Assembly: GCF_029227915.1 (NCBI RefSeq)
Contig: NC_079880.1
Location: 26,159,501-26,223,500, forward strand
Length of the DNA stretch: 64,000 bases
Source of the DNA: Hydractinia symbiolongicarpus
Taxonomy: Eukaryota; Cnidaria; Hydrozoa; Anthoathecata; Hydractiniidae
Direction: 5' to 3'
Part shown: piece by piece, positions 57,445 to 64,000 of the stretch
How positions within the stretch are numbered: position 1 is the first letter of the stretch
How the letters are laid out: each line of letters starts with the position of its first letter
Notes under the pieces: generated by a model
The model's input: only the letters and a program-made list of their open reading frames with translations
Database searches by the model: none
Told to the model about the DNA's origin: nothing
Translations under genes and position numbers: made by a program

Positions 57445-58430
57445 TTTTTAAACTGTACCGGGTTAATGCCAGGCTGTTCACTGATTTCTTTTAAAACCGA
57501 AGCAATAAGGATTTTTGGAAAATGGTATTACCCCTATGCTCATGTATGACACGATTCACCTGTTAAGCGCTCAGCCTGGTGTTAACGACGGGCTGTTTCC
57601 TGTGTTTTTATTTAAACCGTTATGATAAATTTTATTTGGAAAATTTTATTACGCCTGTTACTCATGTATGACACAATTTACATGTTAAGTGCTCAGCCTG
57701 GTGTTAATGACGTGCTTTTTCCGTGTTTTTATTTAATCCGTTGTGATAAAGTTTTTTTACCTGCAATAAACATTCAACCTGGTGTTAACAACAGGGTGTT
57801 TTGTGTGTTTTTTATTTAAATTGAAGTTGCGATAAGCTTTTTTGGGAAAAGGCTATTATGGCTATAACGCATGTGTGACACCATTTACCTGTACTAAGTG
57901 CTCAGTCCGGTGTCATGATTAATTTGTTAAGGTTTACTGAAACGTACTCCGCAAAATAAAATAATATTGACTATTTTCTTTTCTTATGACGGGGTAACAA
58001 CAGGTTGTAAACTGTGTTTTTATTTCGGTTGAAGTTGCAGTAAAGGTATATATATACATATATTTTAAAAAGTACATTACAACTGAAACACTATAATGTT
58101 GTGTAAGCTTTACTCAATTCACGACATATTCTGCATACCTGTACTAGAGCACTCCAATTATGGAGTTTTTTTAGTTTTTTTATGGGGTAACGACTGGATT
58201 TTTCCTGTGTTTTAAGTTAAACCGAAATTGCAGTAAAGTTTTTTATGAAAAGGGTAATATGTGTTCTCGGCCCACTGTCATGATTAAGTTTTGAACTTTT
58301 ATGGAAACTTATTCCGCAAAATAAAATAATATTGGCCGATTGTTTTTGCTATGGTGGAGTAACAATGGTTTGTAAACTGTTTTAATTCAGCTTTTGTTGC
58401 GGGAAATTATTTTTTTTTAAATATCTTACA
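57445..58430 (+). repeat. Degenerate tandem repeats of about 120-150 bp
   Basis: Blocks CTCAGCCTGGTGTTAAYGAC, TCATGTATGACACRATTYAC and CCGTGTTTTTATTTAAACCG-like recur. The best pair is 120 bp apart (57569 and 57689). Weaker copies lie near 57773, 57900, 58010 and 58200. Confidence 0.75.
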
Positions 58431-58494
58431 GTCGCAACACTGCAATGGTGTGTGCCCTCCACTTGATTTACGACATACTGCATACCCGTACTAA

Positions 58495-58580
58495 AGCGCT
58501 CCACCTCACCGCGTCGCACAGTTTGCGGTTCACCCGGCGTTTCGACGCCGAGTCTCCCGGCTAGTTCTAGTATATTACGT
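58495..58580. other. GC-rich island with CGGCGT-TTCG-ACGCCG hairpin
   Basis: CGGCGTTTCGACGCCG (58535-58550) is a perfect six-pair stem with a TTCG loop. It lies inside an unusually GC-rich 100 bp next to the start of the large satellite. A weaker copy of its left flank (TACTAGAGCACTCCA) lies near 58143. No known RNA family is recognised. Confidence 0.35.
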
Positions 58581-58599
58581 ATCGTCTGCAATGAACTTG

Positions 58600-59190
58600 T
58601 ACGCGCACGCAAAACTAAAAACTACAACTATAGTGAAACATATAAAGTATATACTTATTTTGCGCGTGTGAAATGTTTCACCGCGCATTTTTTCCCACAC
58701 CCATCCATTGGGACAGTAACATTAAAAGGAGATCGACACAAAGCAATTGAATACTTTATATAAAACTAGGACTGGGAAAAACACACAAGTAGGAGTTCAT
58801 GTAGATAAATTTAGTCATAAGGAACTCGCTAAGAGAAGTAGGTCAAAAATCAAAACGGCAAGGCAAGATACAAGTAATAGAGAGGCAGATACAAAAATGG
58901 GTATTGACAGTATCTCGTTACATAGAAAAAGTGCTTGAGAAGAAATGCTAAATAGACCACTTGTTTTTAACTATTAATGAGAGAACGGCAATCAAGAACT
59001 GGTTGGTTAGCAGCTATAATTAAAAGGCAAGAGACAAGGTTGTTGACGGGCTTGGTGATTTGGAGCTACGTAAAGAGATGACAGACTTAATGCCATTTCA
59101 AACATTTCTAGTGTCATTTCGATTTGCTGTGAAAAAGTCCCTGTATATTATATTTTTTGCTTGATCTGCATAAAGTGACAATTTCTTTTG
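58600..59190. other. Non-coding stretch before the satellite
   Basis: The 63-codon frame at 58747-58938 begins at TTG and shows no family features. No gene is supported. Confidence 0.45.
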
Positions 59191-59194
59191 TCAT

Positions 59195-62100
59195 AAAGAA
59201 CAGACTTGACCGCGGGACTCAACTGAACTTACTTTAGACTTTAACCTTTTAAATGTGATAAATGAGACAACTGGACTCCAAGAAATAACATTCTTCTTAA
59301 TTTGACATGATTGCTTGAACTCAACGGTTACACTAGCGCTGTGATAGCGCTTTATTAAAAAAAAATAGATAAGAAAGTGATTTTTTACTGTGAGACCAAT
59401 CCTAGCCGTTAGTGCGCGCTGAAGAAATAGAGACATTTTCAAAAAGTGCATTTCATTGACTTTCTGGCGGTATCAATCCGTTTAGATTACAACAGTTGCG
59501 TCACATATTCGTACCAACATGTATTTAGCGATATTCTTCCGATGTTACTAGGTTGCATCACTTTTAACAGTGAAACGATTGACTGTGGGACTTAATTTAA
59601 CTGATTTTAGACCTTGAACTTATAAATGTGATAAATGAGACAATTGTACTCCAAGAAATAACATTCTTCTTAATTTTACATGATTGCTTGAACTCAACGA
59701 TTACACTGGCGCTGTGATAGCGCTTTATGAAAAAAAAAATAGATAAATAAGTCATTTTTTACCGTGGGACCAATCCTAGCCGCTAGCGCGCGCTGAAGAA
59801 ATAGAGACCGTTTCAAAAACTACATTTTATTGCCTATCTAACGGTATCAGTCCGTTGGAGTTACAACTGTTGCGTCACATATTGGTACCAACATGTATTT
59901 AGCGATATGTTTCTGTTATCACAATGTTGCATCGCTATTAACAGTAAAACGATTGACTTTGGGATTAATGGAACTGATTTTAGACTTTGACCTTATAAAG
60001 GTCATCACTGAGACAATTGGACTCCAAGAAATAACATTCTACTTAATTTGACATGATTGCTTGAACTCAAAGATTACACTGGGCGCTGTGGTAGCGCTTT
60101 ATTTAAAAATGTAGATAAATAAAAGTCATCTTTTACTGTGGGACCAATCCTAGCCGTTAGGGCGCGCTGAAGAAATAGAGACATTTTCAAAAAGTACATT
60201 TCATTGACTTTCTAGCGGTATCAATCCGTTTGAGTTACAACTGTTGCGCCACATATTCTTATCAACATGTTTTTAGCGATATTTTTCCGATGTTACTAGG
60301 TTGCATCGCTTTTAACAGTGAAACGATTGACTGTGGAATATAATTGAACTGATTTTAGACTTTGAACTTATAATGAGACAATTGGACTCAAAAAAATAAC
60401 ATTCTTCTTAATTTGACATAATCGCTTGAACTCAACGATTACACTGGCGCTGTGATAGCGCTTTATTAAAAAAAAATAGATAAATAAGTCATTTTTTACT
60501 GTGGGACCAATCTTAGCCGTTAGCGCGCGCTGAAGAAATAGAGACCGTTACAAAAACTACATTTTATTGCCTATCTAACGGTATCAGTCCGTTGGAGTTA
60601 CAACTGTTGCGTCACATATTGGTACCAACATGTATTTAGCGATATGTTTCTGTTATCACAATGTTGCATCGCTATTAACAGTAAAACCATTGACTGCGGG
60701 ACTTAATAGAACTGATTTTAGACTTTGACCTTATAAAGGTCATCACGTTAGCAAGCGCTGAAGAAATAGAGACATTTTCAAAAAGTGAATTTCATTGACT
60801 TTCTAGCGGTATCAATCCGTTTGAGTTACAACTGTTACGCCACATATTCTTATCAACATGTTTTTAGCGATATTTTTCCGATGTTACTAGGTTGCATCGC
60901 TTTTAACAGTGAAACGATTGACTGTGGGACTTAATTGAACTGATTTTAGACTTTGAACTTATAAATGTGATAAATGAGACAATTGGACTCCAAGAAATTA
61001 CATTCTTCTAAGTTTGACATGATTGCTTGAATTCAACGATTACACTGGGCGCTGTGATAGCGCTTTAGTAAAAAATGTAGTTAAATAAGTCATTTTTTAC
61101 TGTGGGACCAATCCTAGCCGTTAGCTCGCCGTGAAGAAATAGAAATATTTACAGAAACTAAATTTCATTGGTTTTCTAGCGGTATCAATCCGTTTGAGTA
61201 ACAACGGTTGCATCACATATTCGTACCAACATGTATTAAGCGATATTTTTCCGATATTACTAGGTTGCATCGCTTTTAACAGTGAAACGATTGACTGTGG
61301 GACTTAATTGGACTGCTTGGGACTTTGACCTTATGAATGTAATAAATGAGACAACTGAACTCCAAGAAATAATAATCTTTTTAATTTGACATGATTGCTT
61401 GAACTCAAAGATTTCACTGGGCGCTGTGGTAGCGCTTTATTTAAAAATGTAGATAAATTAGTCATTTTTTACTGTGGGACCAATCCTAGCCGTTAGCTCG
61501 CCGTGAAGAAATAGTGACATTTTCAAAAACTACATTTGATTGACTTTCTAACGGTATCAATGCGTTTGACTTACAACGTTTGCGTCAAGTATTCGTACCA
61601 ACATGTATTTAGAGATTTGTTTCCGATATTACTAGGTTGCATCGTTATTAACAGTAAAACGATTGACTTTGGGACTTAATGGAACTGATTTTAGACTTTG
61701 ACTTTATAAAGGTCATCACTGAGACAATTGGACTCCAAGAAATAACATTCTACTTAATTTGACATGATTGCTTGAACTCAAAGATTACACTGGGCGCTGT
61801 GGTAGCGCTTTATTTAAAAATGTAGATAAATATATATCATCTTTTACTGTGGGACCAATCCTAGGCGTTAGCGCGCGCTGAAGAAATAGAGACATTTTCA
61901 AAAAGTGCATTTCATTGACTTTCTAGCGGTATCAGTCCGTTGGAGTTACAACTGTTGCGTCACATATTGGTACCAACATGTATTTAGCGATATGTTTCTG
62001 TTATCACAATGTTGCATCGCTATTAACAGTAAAACCATTGACTGCGGGACTTAATAGAACTGATTTTAGACTTTGACCTTATAAAGGTCATCACGTTAGC

Positions 62101-64000
62101 AAGCGCTGAAGAAATAGAGACATTTTCAAAAAGTGAATTTCATTGACTTTCTAGCCGTATCAATCCGTTTGATTTGCAACGGTTCCGTCACATATTCGTA
62201 CCAACATGTATTTAGCGATGTTTTTGACATGTTATTAGGTTGCATCGCTTTTAACAGTGAAATGATTGACTGTGGGACTTAATTGAACTGATTATACACG
62301 TTGAACTTATAAATGTGATAAATGAGACAATTGGACTCCAAAAAATACATTCTTCTTAATTTGACATGATTGCTTGAACTCAACGATTTCACTGGGCGCT
62401 GTGATAGCGCTTTAGTAAAAAATGTAGATAAATAAGTCATTTTTTACTGTGGGACCAATCCTAGCCGTTAGCTTGCCGTGAAGAAATAGAAATATTTACA
62501 GAAACTAAATTTCATTGGTTTTCTAGCGGTATCAATCCGTTTGAGTTACAACGGTTGCATCACATATTCGTACCAACATGTATTAAGCGATATTTTTCCG
62601 ATATTACTAGGTTGCATCGCTTTTAACAGTGAAACGATTGAATGTGGGACTTAATTGAACTGCTTTGGACTTTGACCTTATGAATGTAATAAAAGAGACA
62701 ACTGAACTCCAAGAAATAATATACTTCTTAATATGACATGATTGCTTGAACTCAACAATTACACTTGGCGCTGTGGTAGCGCTTTATTTAAAAATGTAGA
62801 TAAATAAGTCATTTTTTACTGTGGGACCAATCCTAGCCGTTAGCGCGCGCTGAAGAAATAGAGACATTTTCAAAAACTACATTTCATTGACTTTCTAACG
62901 GTATCAATGCGTTTGAGTTACAAAGTTTGCGTCAAGTATTCGTACCAACATGTATTTAGAGATTTGTTTCCGATATTACTAGGTTGCATCGCTTTTAACA
63001 GTGAAACGATTGACTGTGGGACTTAATTGAACTGATTTTATACTTTGACCTTATGAATGTGGTATATGAGACAACTGGACTCCAAGAAATAACATTCTAC
63101 TTAATTTGACATGATTGCCGGAACTCAACGATTACACTGGGCACTGTGGAAGCGTTTCATTCAAAAATTTGGATAAATAAGTCATTCTTTACCGTGGTAC
63201 CAATCCTTGCCGTTTGCTCGCGCTGAAGAAATAAAGACAGTTTCAAAAACTACATTTCATTGACTTTCTAACGGTATCAATCCGTTTCAGTTACAACAGT
63301 TGCGTCAAGGATTCGTACCAACATGTATTTAGCGATATTTTTGACATGTTATTAGGTTGCATCGCTTTCAACAGTGAAACGATTGACTGTGGGACTTAAT
63401 TGAACTGATTATACACGTTGAACTTATAAATGTGATAAATGAGACAATTGGACTCCAAGAAATTACATTCTTCTTAATTTGACATGATTGCTTGAACTCA
63501 ACGATTACACTGGGCGCTGTGATAGCGCTTTAGTAAAAAATGCAGATAAATAAGTCATTTTTTACTGTGGGACCAATCCTAGCCGTTAGCTCGCCGTGAA
63601 GAAATAGAGATATTTCCAGAAACTGAATTTCATTGGTTTTCTAGCGGTATCAATCCGTTTGAGTTACAACTGTTGCGCCACATATTCTTACCAACATGTA
63701 TTTAGCGATATTTTTCCGATGTTACTACGTTGCATCGCTTTTAGCAGTGAAACGATTGACTGTGGGACTTAATTGAACTGATTTTATACTTTGACCTTAT
63801 GAATGTGGTATATTAGACAACTGGACTCCAAGAAATAACATTCTACTTAATTTGACATGATTGCCGGAACTCAACGATTACACTGGCGCTGTGATAGCGC
63901 TTTAGTAAAAAATGTAGATAAATAAGTCATTTTTTACTGTGGGACCAATCTTAGCCGTTAGCGCGCGCTGAAGAAATAGAGACCGTTACAAAAACTACAT
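59195..64000 (+). repeat. 372-bp satellite array, continuing past the window
   Basis: Landmarks GATTGACTGTGGGACTTAAT, ACTCCAAGAAATAACATTCT, GGCGCTGTGATAGCGCTTTA and ACTGTGGGACCAATCCTAGC recur in order. Starts of the first landmark (about 59580, 59950, 60327, 60690, 60917, 61290, 61655, 62038, 62268, 62640, 63012, 63385, 63758) are mostly 362-385 bp apart. Two monomers (from 60690 and 62038) are only about 228 bp and share the same internal deletion, joining AAAGGTCATCACG directly to TTAGCAAGCGCTGAAG. Monomers vary at scattered sites. No open frame or transposase is present. Each monomer has a GCGCTGTGATAGCGC dyad and a CCAAT word. Confidence 0.97.

Noticed and set aside
59195-64000. Tandem array of RNA genes (5S rRNA, spliced leader or snRNA)
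   Set aside because: I could not find 5S internal promoter blocks, a spliced-leader donor with a following Sm site, or other RNA-gene landmarks in the monomer. A satellite is the simpler reading.

Overview
This window reads as AT-rich animal nuclear DNA, most likely from a cnidarian and perhaps a hydrozoan. That placement is an inference. It rests on the mix of BEL/Pao, piggyBac-like, YqaJ-bearing, TNP2-like and BEN/DUF4806-type relics, a tRNA-derived SINE with a (TAA)n tail, and very gene-poor sequence with long satellites. No sequence search was possible. There is nothing prokaryotic here: no operons and no ribosome binding sites. Most open frames in the window are short and uninformative.

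The one convincing host gene is a plus-strand LIM-only (LMO) gene. Two exons (47423-47635 and 50111-50456) each carry one complete LIM zinc-binding domain. They are joined across a 2.5 kb intron with matching phase and consensus splice sites. A 26-nt first coding exon with a strong donor (41802-41827) is proposed on phase alone. Its 5.6 kb first intron holds an 18-bp satellite, two long near-perfect hairpins and a LINE reverse-transcriptase relic. Its second intron holds a minus-strand BEL/Pao gag relic.

The rest is mainly a graveyard of mobile elements. Region 1-9 kb has a 749-bp piggyBac-type MITE with TTAA duplications, a gypsy-like gag scrap, a 1.3 kb terminal-inverted-repeat element with arrays of subterminal motifs, a 30-bp minisatellite, a SINE, and a dispersed family with a palindromic head. 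Region 9-23 kb is almost gene-free. It carries a foldback element, a 43-bp minisatellite with higher-order structure and one cysteine-rich exon candidate. Region 23.6-38.3 kb is dense with relics: BEL/Pao pol, an endonuclease-like tail, a DUF4806/BEN-type N-terminal exon, a TNP2-like transposase, a MULE-like piece, a piggyBac transposase in three collinear pieces split by about 3.3 kb that contains BEN and integrase pseudo-exons, and a DDE_Tnp_4 tail next to a YqaJ-nuclease gene as in ISL2EU elements.

Region 50.5-59 kb is nearly featureless except for a GC-rich patch and degenerate tandem repeats. From about 59.2 kb to the right edge runs a roughly 372-bp satellite with a recurring shortened monomer, which suggests a higher-order repeat of about 1.35 kb. 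The window therefore probably sits at the edge of a large heterochromatic or centromere-like array.
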